Positions 8,741 through 17,711 of a DNA stretch of 64,000 nt are shown here, piece by piece. Each line of letters opens with the position of its first letter. Within the stretch, counting starts at the first letter, position 1. Location of the stretch: assembly GCF_016009175.1 (NCBI RefSeq), contig NZ_JADUCM010000014.1, positions 1 through 64,000 on the forward strand, written 5' to 3'. The notes under the pieces are model-generated. The model was given only the letters and a program-made list of their open reading frames with translations. It was not told the origin of the DNA and ran no database searches. The stretch is from Pseudomonas alkylphenolica (GTDB lineage Bacteria; Pseudomonadota; Gammaproteobacteria; Pseudomonadales; Pseudomonadaceae). The position numbers and the translations under genes are program-made.

Positions 8741-9751
8741 TTATTTCCCCTGCACCCCATTCTGATTCCGCCACAACGCCGGCGGCATACCGAACTGGGC
8801 TATGAACCAACGGGTGAACGAGCTGGGCATCGAGTAACCCAGCATGTCGGCAATGCGCCCCAGCGTGTAATTGGGGTTTTCCAGGTAACGGATCACCAGG
8901 TCCCGGCGCACGCTGTTGATCAGGTCGCTGAAGGTCACGCCGCATTCCTCAAGGCGTCGCTGCAGGGTGCGTACGTTCATGCTCTGGGTCTGGGCCACCT
9001 GTTCAATGGTGGCGCGCCCCATCGGCAGCAACAGGTAGATGGTCTTGCGCATTTCGTTTTCCAGCGACAGGTTGCCGCTGGCCTGCAAGCTGTCCAGGTA
9101 GCGCTGCGCCAGCCGGGCCATGGCATCGTTGGCCAGGGGGTTGGCGGTGTCGAGGTCAGCCGACGGGCAGACGATACCGTTGAACTCACTGCCGAATACC
9201 AGCTTGCAACCAAAAATGCGCCGATGAATGGCAAGGTCGGCAGGGGCGCTGTGGGTGAAGTTGGCGCTGATCGGGTGCCAATGGGCGCCCAGCAACGCGG
9301 CGCAAAAGCGCAGCATCACGCCAATCGCAAGCTCCGTGGCCTGACGGCTGCTGCGGGAATGATCGCTGACCACTTCTTCGCGAATGATCACGGTCTTGCC
9401 CGCTTCTTCGACATCAATGGCCAGGGCGTCATTGAGCAAGTGACGGTACTGCACGATCACCCGCAACGCATCGCGCAAAGTGCGCTGATGGCTGAGCAGC
9501 AGGCTGATCTCGCCAAAGTCGGATAGCTGGCGCAGTTCGGCCATGCGCAGGCCAAAGGTCTCGCAGCCGCTGACCCGGGCGGACTCTTCCAGCAAGGTCA
9601 CCACCGTGGTCGCCGACAGGCGTTGGTTGGGGTCTTCGAGCAGCGCCGCACTGAGGCCCACCTGGGCCAGCAGTGCATGAGGGTTGATACCCAGGTGCCG
9701 GGACACCTCAAGGTAGTTGGTCAAGCTTGCAGCACGGACAAGGGCGGCCAT
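8741..9751 (-). CDS. AraC-family transcriptional regulator (arabinose-binding-domain type)
   Basis: A 336-residue activator with an N-terminal ligand-sensing domain of the Arabinose_bd (OruR/ArgR-like) type and a C-terminal double helix-turn-helix. The second HTH reads YTLGRIADMLGYSMPSSFTRWFIAQFG, close to the AraC consensus (20 residues shown at most: LGRIADMLGYSMPSSFTRWF). It is transcribed away from the hydrolase/DUF1302 cluster. The shared 254-bp intergenic region carries two copies of a 15-bp direct repeat that look like its operators. It most likely activates the divergent cluster in response to that pathway's substrate. Pseudomonas DUF1302/DUF1329 clusters are commonly paired with such regulators. 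The ligand is unknown. Confidence 0.9.
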   Translation of the reverse strand: MAALVRAASLTNYLEVSRHLGINPHALLAQVGLSAALLEDPNQRLSATTVVTLLEESARVSGCETFGLRMAELRQLSDFGEISLLLSHQRTLRDALRVIVQYRHLLNDALAIDVEEAGKTVIIREEVVSDHSRSSRQATELAIGVMLRFCAALLGAHWHPISANFTHSAPADLAIHRRIFGCKLVFGSEFNGIVCPSADLDTANPLANDAMARLAQRYLDSLQASGNLSLENEMRKTIYLLLPMGRATIEQVAQTQSMNVRTLQRRLEECGVTFSDLINSVRRDLVIRYLENPNYTLGRIADMLGYSMPSSFTRWFIAQFGMPPALWRNQNGVQGK

Positions 9752-9820
9752 TTATTGTTTTCCACGCGTTCTCATTAGGCGTCCCGTTTCTGCGACGGGT
9801 AAGGATTTATAGCCTGTGTG

Positions 9821-9835
9821 TCGCCAAATGAAAAG
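9821..9835 (+). promoter_or_regulatory. Direct repeat 1, candidate AraC operator
   Basis: TCGCCAAATGAAAAG; 13 of 15 positions match the copy at 9886-9900. It lies in the divergent promoter region of the AraC gene and the hydrolase operon. Confidence 0.5.
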
Positions 9836-9885
9836 CTGTTTGCAGCCGCCTAATCCGGGGCTTGGGGCGCCTGCACACACGCTTG

Positions 9886-9900
9886 TCATCAAATGAAAAG
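9886..9900 (+). promoter_or_regulatory. Direct repeat 2, candidate AraC operator
   Basis: TCATCAAATGAAAAG, same orientation as the repeat at 9821-9835 and 65 bp from it (about six helical turns), which suits an AraC-type dimer bound on one DNA face. It lies 106 bases upstream of the hydrolase start. Confidence 0.5.
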
Positions 9901-10005
9901 TCACTGACGCTCAATGTAAAGCACCCAGGGGGAGCGCTGATTACTGTGACTCTCGAAGCGTTCGCCTTACTCGGCGAGCGGTCTTTCTAGAGCATAGGTG
10001 TTGAC

Positions 10006-10572
10006 GTGGAAAAATTGCATACCGCCGCTACTGTCCTGATCGTCCCCGGCCTGCGTGATCATGTCGCCGAGCACTGGCAGACCCTGCTTGAGGCTCGCCT
10101 TGCCAAGGTGCGCGCGGTTGCGCCGTTACAAGTCAACGGTCTTGATTGCAACGCCCGGGTCGAAGCGATCCAGCACGCACTCGAGCAGATCGATGGCGAG
10201 GTAGTACTGGTGGCGCACAGCGCCGGTGTACTGATGGTAGCTCACTGGGCGGCGCGCTATCAGCGGCCGATCAAAGGCGCGTTGCTGGCGGCACCACCGG
10301 ATCTGCAAGCCGAATGGCCGGCGGCCTACCCAAGCCCTGACACGCTGCGTGCCAATGGCTGGGCGCCGTTGCCGATCACACCACTGCCGTTCCCGAGCAT
10401 TGTTGCGGCCAGCAGCAATGACCACCTGGCCAGCCTTGAGGCTGTCACCGCCATGGCACGAGGCTGGGGTAGCCAGCTGGTCGAGCTGGGCGCTGTCGGC
10501 CACCTGAACCCTGCTTCTGGGTACGGGCCTTGGCCCCAGGCCGAAAACTTTATCCAGACCCTGGACTGCTAA
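10006..10572 (+). CDS. RBBP9/YdeN-type serine alpha/beta hydrolase
   Basis: Small 188-residue hydrolase. The family's opening VLIVPGLRDHVAEHWQ (oxyanion region) is followed by the nucleophile elbow VLVAHSAGV with the serine near residue 71, an aspartate in SSNDHLAS, and the final histidine in GAVGHLNPASGYGPW. This matches the RBBP9/YdeN group, whose substrates are mostly unknown. The start is a GTG preceded by only a weak Shine-Dalgarno. It is the first gene after the AraC divergent promoter and precedes DUF1302 by 85 bases, so it is probably the first gene of the transport and oxidation cluster. Confidence 0.85.
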   Translation: MEKLHTAATVLIVPGLRDHVAEHWQTLLEARLAKVRAVAPLQVNGLDCNARVEAIQHALEQIDGEVVLVAHSAGVLMVAHWAARYQRPIKGALLAAPPDLQAEWPAAYPSPDTLRANGWAPLPITPLPFPSIVAASSNDHLASLEAVTAMARGWGSQLVELGAVGHLNPASGYGPWPQAENFIQTLDC

Positions 10573-10657
10573 CCCCGCAGCACTGCACGGACGCTTGACC
10601 AACGCCCGCACCCGACGGGCGGCGAAAACAACAATAACAATACGTGGAGTCATCGTA

Positions 10658-12613
10658 ATGCCCAAACACCGCATTCCTAGCGCTGTGGTTGCACAGCGTC
10701 GTCTGCTCGCTTGCGCCCTCGGTTTGCTCGCAATGCCTGGCGCCCAGGCGTTTGAAGTCGATACCGGAAGCGAGGACTGGTCCGTTCGCTTCGATAACAC
10801 CGTGAAGTACAACTACGGCGTGCGCACCGAAAGTGCCGACAAACGCATGCTGGGTACGCCGAACAACAACGACGGCGACTACAACTTCCGCAAGGCGGGC
10901 ACCAACATCACCAACCGTGTCGACCTGCTCACCGAGCTGGACGTGATCTACCAGGGCAGCATGGGTTTTCGCGTCAGTACCGCCAGCTGGTATGACAAGG
11001 CGTACGAAAACACCGGCTCCAATTCCAACCCGTTCGTCAACGGCAATGGCGACACCTCCGGGATCAACCCGAGCCTCAATGGCCTGCCAGGTACCGGTAC
11101 GCCGCTGGGCAGCTCGCACCTGAGCAACTACGCCCAGCGCTACTACAACGGCCCGTCAGGCGAAGTGCTCGATGCCTTTGTGTTTGCCCGTACTGAAATC
11201 GGCGACAGTTCCGAACTCAGCGGCAAACTCGGCCAGCACAACCTGTTCTGGGGTGAAACACTGCTCAACCCGGTGCACTCGCTGAGCTACGGCCAGTCGG
11301 GTCTGGACCTGGCCAAGCTGGCGGCATCGCCCGGCACCGAAGCCAAAGAACTGTTCGTGCCGCGTAACCAGCTGTCCACCTCGTTCCTGGTCAACTCGGA
11401 ACTGACCCTCGGCGCGCAATACTTCTTCGACTGGGACGCCGCCCGCTTGCCAGAAGCCGGTACTTACTACGGTAGCTCCGACGTGGTAGGTGAGGGCGCA
11501 CAAAGCTTCCTGCTCGGCCATACCGGCACCCCTGGATTGATTCCGGTGCGTGGCGCCCTGACCACCATTCGCCGTGGCGAAGACCTGACCCCGGACAAGT
11601 CCGGTGATTGGGGCGTCATGGCCAAGTGGTCGCCAGAATGGCTCGGCGGCACCCTGGGCTTCTACTACCGCAAAACCTCGGAAATCCTCCCGCAAGCCTG
11701 GCTCGATGCCCGTGGCCTGACGGTGTCCAGCGGCCCGTTCGGTACACCACCGGCCAACCGTAACGGTGCCGTCGGCAACCTTTACAACTCGCTGAAAACC
11801 CCGACCTACCAGTTTGCCTACGCCGACAACATCGATGTCTACGGCCTTAGCCTGTCCAAGGATGTCGCCGGTATCAGTGTCGGCAGCGACCTGAACATCC
11901 GCCACAACATGCCGCTGGCCAGTATTCCGGCCATTGTCAGTGCACCGGGGCAAAGTGGCCTGGGTGGCGGTTTCGGCTTGTTGCCGCCGCGCTCGCCAGC
12001 CAGCGGCGTGATCTATGACGTACCCAAGGATGGCGACGGCCTGGCTGCCACCGGCGAGACCCTGCACTGGACCCTCAATGGCCTGATGACCATTGGTGAC
12101 ACACCGTTGTTCGACGGCGCAACCCTGCTCGGCGAACTGTTCTACAGCAACCTGCTCAAGCTCGATAGCCATAACGAGGCCTTGTACAAGGGCAAGAGCA
12201 GCTACCGCGGCATCGACAAGCCGACCCGTGACAACTGGGGCATCGCTGTCAACTTCACGCCGACCTGGTACCAGGTCATGCCGGGTGTCGACATGAGCAT
12301 GCCGTTGTCGATCAACGTCGGTATCGACGGCGTGTCGCCTGTGCAGGGCGGCGGCGCCGAAGACACCGGCAACTATGCCGTAGGCGTCAGCGCTGCGGTT
12401 TACAACCAGTATTTCGTCGACCTCAAGTACGTCGACAGCTTCGGCAAAACCCAGTCGTGCAAAAACGGCCAGACCGATGGCGCGGCTCCCAATGCCCTGG
12501 ATGGTGAGCAGGACTACACCTGCTACGGCGGCGGCTACGCCTCCTTCTCTGGTGGCGGTGCCACCACCGAAGACCGTGGTGCGCTTTATCTGACCCTTAA
12601 AACCACTTTTTAA
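10658..12613 (+). CDS. DUF1302 family outer-membrane/envelope protein
   Basis: Exported 651-residue protein of the DUF1302 family. A positively charged N-terminus (MPKHR...) leads to the hydrophobic stretch LLACALGLLAMPGAQA, with cleavage expected before FEVDTGSEDW. The rest is rich in alternating, aromatic-ended segments and finishes LYLTLKTTF, a terminal phenylalanine typical of outer-membrane beta barrels. ATG 10658 follows GGAG at 10646-10649; a longer frame from 10595 lacks a signal-peptide shape. In many Pseudomonas and Burkholderia genomes this family sits with DUF1329, YCF48 and MMPL genes, as here. It is probably an outer-membrane channel or receptor for a hydrophobic substrate. Confidence 0.88.
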   Translation: MPKHRIPSAVVAQRRLLACALGLLAMPGAQAFEVDTGSEDWSVRFDNTVKYNYGVRTESADKRMLGTPNNNDGDYNFRKAGTNITNRVDLLTELDVIYQGSMGFRVSTASWYDKAYENTGSNSNPFVNGNGDTSGINPSLNGLPGTGTPLGSSHLSNYAQRYYNGPSGEVLDAFVFARTEIGDSSELSGKLGQHNLFWGETLLNPVHSLSYGQSGLDLAKLAASPGTEAKELFVPRNQLSTSFLVNSELTLGAQYFFDWDAARLPEAGTYYGSSDVVGEGAQSFLLGHTGTPGLIPVRGALTTIRRGEDLTPDKSGDWGVMAKWSPEWLGGTLGFYYRKTSEILPQAWLDARGLTVSSGPFGTPPANRNGAVGNLYNSLKTPTYQFAYADNIDVYGLSLSKDVAGISVGSDLNIRHNMPLASIPAIVSAPGQSGLGGGFGLLPPRSPASGVIYDVPKDGDGLAATGETLHWTLNGLMTIGDTPLFDGATLLGELFYSNLLKLDSHNEALYKGKSSYRGIDKPTRDNWGIAVNFTPTWYQVMPGVDMSMPLSINVGIDGVSPVQGGGAEDTGNYAVGVSAAVYNQYFVDLKYVDSFGKTQSCKNGQTDGAAPNALDGEQDYTCYGGGYASFSGGGATTEDRGALYLTLKTTF

Positions 12614-12646
12614 GTCACTGCATTCAAGTCTTTAAGTCACTGCATT
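12609..12646 (+). repeat. 16-bp direct repeat spanning the DUF1302 stop codon
   Basis: TTTAAGTCACTGCATT occurs at 12609-12624 and again at 12631-12646, a 22-bp imperfect tandem duplication. The first copy contains the DUF1302 stop codon (TAA). It looks like replication slippage; no function is apparent. Confidence 0.7.
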
Positions 12647-12671
12647 TTCAGTCATCACGCTGGAGAACATC

Positions 12672-14030
12672 ATGAACTACATGCGTACTCTGTTGGCCAC
12701 GTGCCTGTCGCTGGCCGCCTTCAATGCCGCCCACGCTGCCGTATCCGCTGACCAGGCTGCCCGCCTGGGCAACAACCTGACCCAGATCGGCGCCGAAAAA
12801 GCGGCCAATGCCGACGGCTCGATTCCTGCCTACCAGGGTGGTCTGGTTACCCCGCCAGCCAGTTTCAAAAGCGGCGACAGCATGCGCCCCGACCCGTTTG
12901 CCGGTGAAAAGCCGCTGATGGTCATCGACGCCAAGAACGCCGACCAGTACAAAGGCCAGCTGACCGCCACCACCCTTGAGCTGCTCAAGCGCTTTCCGAC
13001 CTTCAAGGTTGATGTCTACCCGACCCACCGTACTGTGGCGCTGCCGCAGCCTGTACTCGACAACACGGTGAAGAACGCCGTCGGTGCGCGCAGCCAGGAA
13101 GGTGGCTCGGCTGTTGAAAACGTGCTGCCGGGCATTCCGTTCCCGATTCCGCAGACCGGTGCCGAGGCCATGTGGAACTTCCTCCTGCGCTATCAGGGCG
13201 TGAGCATGGCGGCCAAATATGACTCCTGGAACGTCGACGCCGCCGGTGTGCCGACCCTGTCCACCACCGGTCAGGCGAACATCAGCTACCCGATCTACGA
13301 GGACATGAACAAGCCGATCGGCTCCAAAGACACTTACTACCAGATGAAACTGGTGTACACCGCGCCGGCCCGTCGCGCCGGTGAGGCAATGATGCTGCGT
13401 GATGCTGCCAACCCGCTGGTACAACCTCGCAGCGCCTGGCAATACCTGCCCGGCCAGCGCCGGGTGAAACTCGCGCCTAACCTGGCCTATGACACCCCTA
13501 ACCCAGGGACTTCGGGCTCGGGCACCTACGATGACGTGTTCGTCTTCAACGGTGCGCTGGACCGCTACGACTGGACCCTGGTCGGCAAGCAGGAAATGTT
13601 TGTGCCGTACAACACCTACAAACTGACCTACAACACCGACATCAAACAGCTGATCACCCCGAACCACCTGGCACCGGACTTCGTGCGCTGGGAAAAACAC
13701 CGGGTCTGGGTGGTGGAAGGCAAACTCAAGGATGGCGCGCGTCACATCTACCACAAGCGTCGCTTCTACCTCGACGAAGACAGCTGGATCGCTCTGGCAT
13801 CGGACCAGTATGACGCCCGTGGCCAGCTGTACCGTGGTTCGTTCGCCTTCCTCAGCCAGAGCTATGACAAACGCACCCCGGACTCTACGCCGTTCATGAT
13901 CTACGACCTGATTGGCGGCACCTACAACCTCAACGGTGTGGTAGGCGCTTACGGCGGTATCCGTTACATCGACCCGCTGTCGAAAACCCAGTGGTCGCCG
14001 GAGTCGCTGGCGGGTGCTGGTATTCGCTGA
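12672..14030 (+). CDS. DUF1329 family periplasmic protein
   Basis: Secreted 452-residue protein of the DUF1329 family, whose fold is related to lipoprotein carriers of the LolA/LolB clan. The signal peptide is MNYMRTLLATCLSLAAFNAAHA, with cleavage after AHA. The mature part begins AVSADQAARLGNNLTQIGAEK and contains the family's NADGSIPAYQGGL segment. No lipobox cysteine is seen, so it is probably soluble periplasmic. It lies 58 bases after DUF1302. Together with the MMPL transporter it may carry a hydrophobic ligand through the periplasm; that role is inferred from fold and context. Confidence 0.9.
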   Translation: MNYMRTLLATCLSLAAFNAAHAAVSADQAARLGNNLTQIGAEKAANADGSIPAYQGGLVTPPASFKSGDSMRPDPFAGEKPLMVIDAKNADQYKGQLTATTLELLKRFPTFKVDVYPTHRTVALPQPVLDNTVKNAVGARSQEGGSAVENVLPGIPFPIPQTGAEAMWNFLLRYQGVSMAAKYDSWNVDAAGVPTLSTTGQANISYPIYEDMNKPIGSKDTYYQMKLVYTAPARRAGEAMMLRDAANPLVQPRSAWQYLPGQRRVKLAPNLAYDTPNPGTSGSGTYDDVFVFNGALDRYDWTLVGKQEMFVPYNTYKLTYNTDIKQLITPNHLAPDFVRWEKHRVWVVEGKLKDGARHIYHKRRFYLDEDSWIALASDQYDARGQLYRGSFAFLSQSYDKRTPDSTPFMIYDLIGGTYNLNGVVGAYGGIRYIDPLSKTQWSPESLAGAGIR

Positions 14031-14126
14031 GTCGACGGCAACGTAGATGAAGTCCGGCCTCGCTTGCGACGCCGGACGCTTTGTAGAGCAGCCTGCTGCG
14101 TGCAGCGGCGATCCGGAGGACCGGGT

Positions 14127-15194
14127 ATGTATTTTGTCAAACGATGCACCGCGTTGATGCTGACGTGGGCAGCCCTTCAAGGTACGGCCCAGGCCGCGCC
14201 TTACACGGATGTACTGGATCTGCCGGCCGCGCCGAGTGCCTTGACGACGGTTAGCCCGTTGCGTGATGTGACCAGCGCCGGTGCGCGCATGGTGGCGGTC
14301 GGCCCGCGTGGCCACATTCTGTATTCCGACGACCACGGCGGTCATTGGCAACAAGCCAGTGTGCCGGCCAGTGCCGATCTCAATGCCGTGAGTTTCCCCA
14401 GTGCCGAACAAGGTTGGGCAGTGGGTAACGATGGGGTGATAGTTCATAGCCAGGACGGCGGCAAAACCTGGCAAAAACAACTGGACGGTCGCGTACTGGG
14501 CGAGCAGGTGCTGGCCTATTACCGTGCCCAGGCCCAGGCAGCGCCCAACGACGAACGCCTGGCGCAACTGGTGGGCGAAGGTGAACGCCTGGTTGCAGAG
14601 GGCGCCGACAAGCCCTTGCTGGATGTGTGGTTCGCCGATGAGCAAAACGGCTTTGCCGTCGGTGTGTTCAACCTGTTGCTGCACACCCGTGATGGCGGCC
14701 AGCACTGGACCCCATGGCTGGAGCGCACCGACAACCCGCAAGCCCTGCACCTGACCAGCCTGGCCAGTATCGACGGGGCGCTGTACATCACCGGCGAACA
14801 GGGGCTGCTGCTCAAGCTGGCCGCTGATGGCGAACATTTCACTCGCCTGACCACGCCGTACGCCGGCACCTTTTTCGGCGCTGTCGGCAAACCAGGCGTG
14901 TTGCTGGCCTATGGCCTGCGCGGTCATGTGGTGCGCAGCACCGATGGCGGCGAAAACTGGCAGATGGTCGATACCGGCCTTGCCAACAGCATCACCGCCG
15001 CCAACCTCGACAGTGCCGGCAAGCTCTGGCTGATGAGCCAGGCCGGGCATGTACTGGTCAGCCACGACGACGGCGCCAGTTTTGTCCAGGTGAGTCAAAT
15101 CACCCGTACCCCGATCACCGGCGCGGCGTTTGATGCCGCAACCGATCTGGTGCTGGTGGGTGAGCGCGGCGTACGCACGCTCGCCGTTGAGTAA
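14127..15194 (+). CDS. YCF48/BNR-repeat beta-propeller periplasmic protein
   Basis: Exported 355-residue protein with repeated Asp-box/BNR blades: YSDDHGGHWQQ, HSQDGGKTWQK, HTRDGGQHWTP, RSTDGGENWQM and VSHDDGASFVQ. This matches the YCF48/HCF136 photosystem-assembly-like propeller family. An N-terminal hydrophobic segment (TALMLTWAALQGTAQAA) is a probable signal peptide. ATG 14127 has GGAGGA just upstream, so the 21 extra in-frame residues were dropped. It sits 31 bases before the RND gene. These propellers habitually accompany MMPL/RND transporters with DUF1302/DUF1329 and may act as a periplasmic adaptor. Confidence 0.9.
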   Translation: MYFVKRCTALMLTWAALQGTAQAAPYTDVLDLPAAPSALTTVSPLRDVTSAGARMVAVGPRGHILYSDDHGGHWQQASVPASADLNAVSFPSAEQGWAVGNDGVIVHSQDGGKTWQKQLDGRVLGEQVLAYYRAQAQAAPNDERLAQLVGEGERLVAEGADKPLLDVWFADEQNGFAVGVFNLLLHTRDGGQHWTPWLERTDNPQALHLTSLASIDGALYITGEQGLLLKLAADGEHFTRLTTPYAGTFFGAVGKPGVLLAYGLRGHVVRSTDGGENWQMVDTGLANSITAANLDSAGKLWLMSQAGHVLVSHDDGASFVQVSQITRTPITGAAFDAATDLVLVGERGVRTLAVE

Positions 15195-15224
15195 CCGCCG
15201 TCCACATAACAAGAGATAACCCTG

Positions 15225-17711
15225 ATGGCCAATATCCAACAAGACACGTTGCCGGTGATTCGCACCCTCGGTGAATTCGACGCGCGCTCAGGCAACGGGC
15301 TGGAACGCCTGGTGTTCAACCATCGACTGCCGTTCATGGTGCTGATGCTGCTGGCTACCCTGGTGCTGGGCTTTATGGCCGTGACGCGTCTGGAGCTGCG
15401 GCCCAGCTTCGAAAAAATGATCCCCCAGAGCCACCCCTACATCCAGAACTACCTGGAGAACCGCCAGTCGTTGCGCGGCCTGGGCAACTCGTTGCGGGTA
15501 GTGGTAGAGAACACCCAGGGCGATATCTTCGACCCCGCCTACCTGCAAACCCTGCGTCACATCAGCGATGAACTGTTCCTCAGCCAGGGCGTAGACCGTG
15601 CCTGGATGAAATCACTCTGGAGCCCGGCAGTGCGCTGGACCGAAGTGACCGAGGAAGGCTTTCAGGGTGGCCCGGTCATGCCTGACAGCTACCAGGGTTC
15701 GACTGCCGATATCGAGCAACTGCGCCAGAACATCGAGCGCGCCAACATCGTCGGTAGCCTGGTGGCCCGCGACTTCAAGTCGAGCATGTTGATCGTTCCG
15801 TTGCTCGACCACAACTCGGCCACTGGCCGCGGTATCGACTACCACGCATTTTCGCAAAAGCTTGAACAACTGCGCAGCCAGTACGAAGCGCAGGGCCACT
15901 ACAAGATTCACGTGATCGGCTTCGCCAAACTGATGGGCGACCTGATCGACGGGCTGATCCAGGTGATGCTGTTCTTTGCCCTGGCAGTGGTGACCACGCT
16001 GGTGATCATCTACCTCTATACCCGCTGCGTACGCAGTACCTTGCTGGTGGTGTTCTGTTCGCTGACGGCGGTGATCTGGCAACTGGGGATCGTCGCCTGG
16101 CTGGGCTATGCCATTGACCCGTACTCGATTCTGGTGCCGTTTCTGATCTTTGCCATCGGCGTGTCGCATGCCGCGCAGAAAATGAACGGCATCATGCAGG
16201 ACATCGGCCGCGGCACCCATCGTCAGGTGGCGGCACGCTATACCTTCCGCCGTTTGTTCATCGCCGGTGTGACCGCGCTGTTGGCGGATGCGGTGGGCTT
16301 TGCCGTACTGATGCTGATCGACATCCCGGTGATCAAGGACCTGGCGATCGCCGCCAGTATTGGCGTTGCGGTGCTGATCTTCACTTCGCTGTTGCTGATG
16401 CCGGTGGCCCTGTCGTATGTCGGCGTGGGCCGCAAGGCCGCCGAGCGAGCCCTGCGCATCGACTCGAGGGCTGCAGAACACCGCGGCTTTGGCAAACTCT
16501 GGGACCTGCTCGATCGCTTTACCACGCGTAAATGGGCAACCGCCGCGTTGCTGGTGGCCGGTGTCCTGGGGGCAGGGGGCTTTGCCCTGAGCATGCAGCT
16601 GAAAATTGGTGATCTCGACAGCGGTGCGCCAGAGCTGCACGCCGATTCGCGCTACAACCGCGACAATGCCTACATCACCGGTCATTACGCGCTGTCCAGT
16701 GACACCTTTGCGGTGATGATCAAGACCGCGCCTGAAGGCTGCCTGCGTTACCAGACGCTGGTGCTTGCCGACCGTCTGGCCTGGGAGCTTCAGCAGTACC
16801 CCGGGGTACAAACCACACTGTCGCTGACCAATGCGGTACGCCAGATCACGGCCGGTACCTACGAGGGCAACCCCAAGCTCAACAGCATCCAGCGCAACCA
16901 GGACGTGCTCAACTACGCGGCACAGCAGGCCTCGGTGAACGCGCCGGAGCTGTTCAATAACGACTGCTCGCTGATGCCGGTGATCGCCTACCTCAAGGAC
17001 CACAAGGCCGACACCCTCGACCAGGTGGTTGCCATTGTCGAACGCTTTGCCCAGGCCAACAACAGCGACGCAGTGCAGTTCCAGCTGGCCGCCGGCAGCG
17101 CCGGTATCGAAGCCGCGACCAATATCGTCGTCCGTGATGCCAACCGCACCATGCTGTTGCTTGTGTACCTGGCGGTGACGTTATTCTGCCTGATCACCTT
17201 CCGCAGCTGGCGCGCCACGCTGGTGGCGGTATTGCCGCTGATCCTCACCTCGGTGCTGTGTGAAGCACTGATGGTGATGATGGGCATCGGTGTGAAGGTC
17301 GCCACGTTGCCGGTAATCGCCCTGGGCGTAGGCATCGGCGTTGACTACGCGCTGTACCTGCTCAGCGTGCAATTGCACTACCAACGCAAAGGCATGCCGC
17401 TTTCCGAAGCCTATGAAAACGCAGTGGCGTTCACCGGACGGGTCGTGGGCCTGGTCGGTATCACCCTGGCGGCTGGCGTTGTCGGCTGGGCCTGGTCCCC
17501 GATCAAGTTCCAGGCCGACATGGGCATCCTGCTGACCTTCATGTTCCTGTGGAACATGCTCGGTGCATTGATCCTGATCCCGGCGTTGTCGCACTTCCTG
17601 CTGCCCGACCACAAGGTACGCGGCAAGGTGCCCGCCACAGCGACCACCCCCGTCACCGACGCGGGTGCTCAACACTCCCCTCAACAAGCCGAGTCTTTGC
17701 ATCATGTCTGA
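15225..17711 (+). CDS. MMPL/RND-superfamily transporter
   Basis: Inner-membrane transporter of 828 residues with the two-fold RND layout. One transmembrane segment near residue 30 is followed by a large periplasmic loop, five segments (about 225-400), a segment at about 435-455, a second periplasmic loop, and five final segments (about 640-800). It is shorter than drug-efflux RND pumps and matches the MMPL/HAE3-like branch that moves lipids and other apolar molecules. Conserved intramembrane GVGIGVDYALYLLS near the second repeat is a family signature. No membrane-fusion partner gene is present. The end overlaps the acyl-CoA dehydrogenase start by eight bases. Direction of transport is not certain. 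Confidence 0.92.
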   Translation: MANIQQDTLPVIRTLGEFDARSGNGLERLVFNHRLPFMVLMLLATLVLGFMAVTRLELRPSFEKMIPQSHPYIQNYLENRQSLRGLGNSLRVVVENTQGDIFDPAYLQTLRHISDELFLSQGVDRAWMKSLWSPAVRWTEVTEEGFQGGPVMPDSYQGSTADIEQLRQNIERANIVGSLVARDFKSSMLIVPLLDHNSATGRGIDYHAFSQKLEQLRSQYEAQGHYKIHVIGFAKLMGDLIDGLIQVMLFFALAVVTTLVIIYLYTRCVRSTLLVVFCSLTAVIWQLGIVAWLGYAIDPYSILVPFLIFAIGVSHAAQKMNGIMQDIGRGTHRQVAARYTFRRLFIAGVTALLADAVGFAVLMLIDIPVIKDLAIAASIGVAVLIFTSLLLMPVALSYVGVGRKAAERALRIDSRAAEHRGFGKLWDLLDRFTTRKWATAALLVAGVLGAGGFALSMQLKIGDLDSGAPELHADSRYNRDNAYITGHYALSSDTFAVMIKTAPEGCLRYQTLVLADRLAWELQQYPGVQTTLSLTNAVRQITAGTYEGNPKLNSIQRNQDVLNYAAQQASVNAPELFNNDCSLMPVIAYLKDHKADTLDQVVAIVERFAQANNSDAVQFQLAAGSAGIEAATNIVVRDANRTMLLLVYLAVTLFCLITFRSWRATLVAVLPLILTSVLCEALMVMMGIGVKVATLPVIALGVGIGVDYALYLLSVQLHYQRKGMPLSEAYENAVAFTGRVVGLVGITLAAGVVGWAWSPIKFQADMGILLTFMFLWNMLGALILIPALSHFLLPDHKVRGKVPATATTPVTDAGAQHSPQQAESLHHV

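Noticed and set aside
12648..15242. 864-codon open frame on the minus strand
   Set aside because: It is antisense to the DUF1329 and YCF48-type genes, which have signal peptides, Shine-Dalgarno sites and family motifs; the frame is a high-GC shadow.
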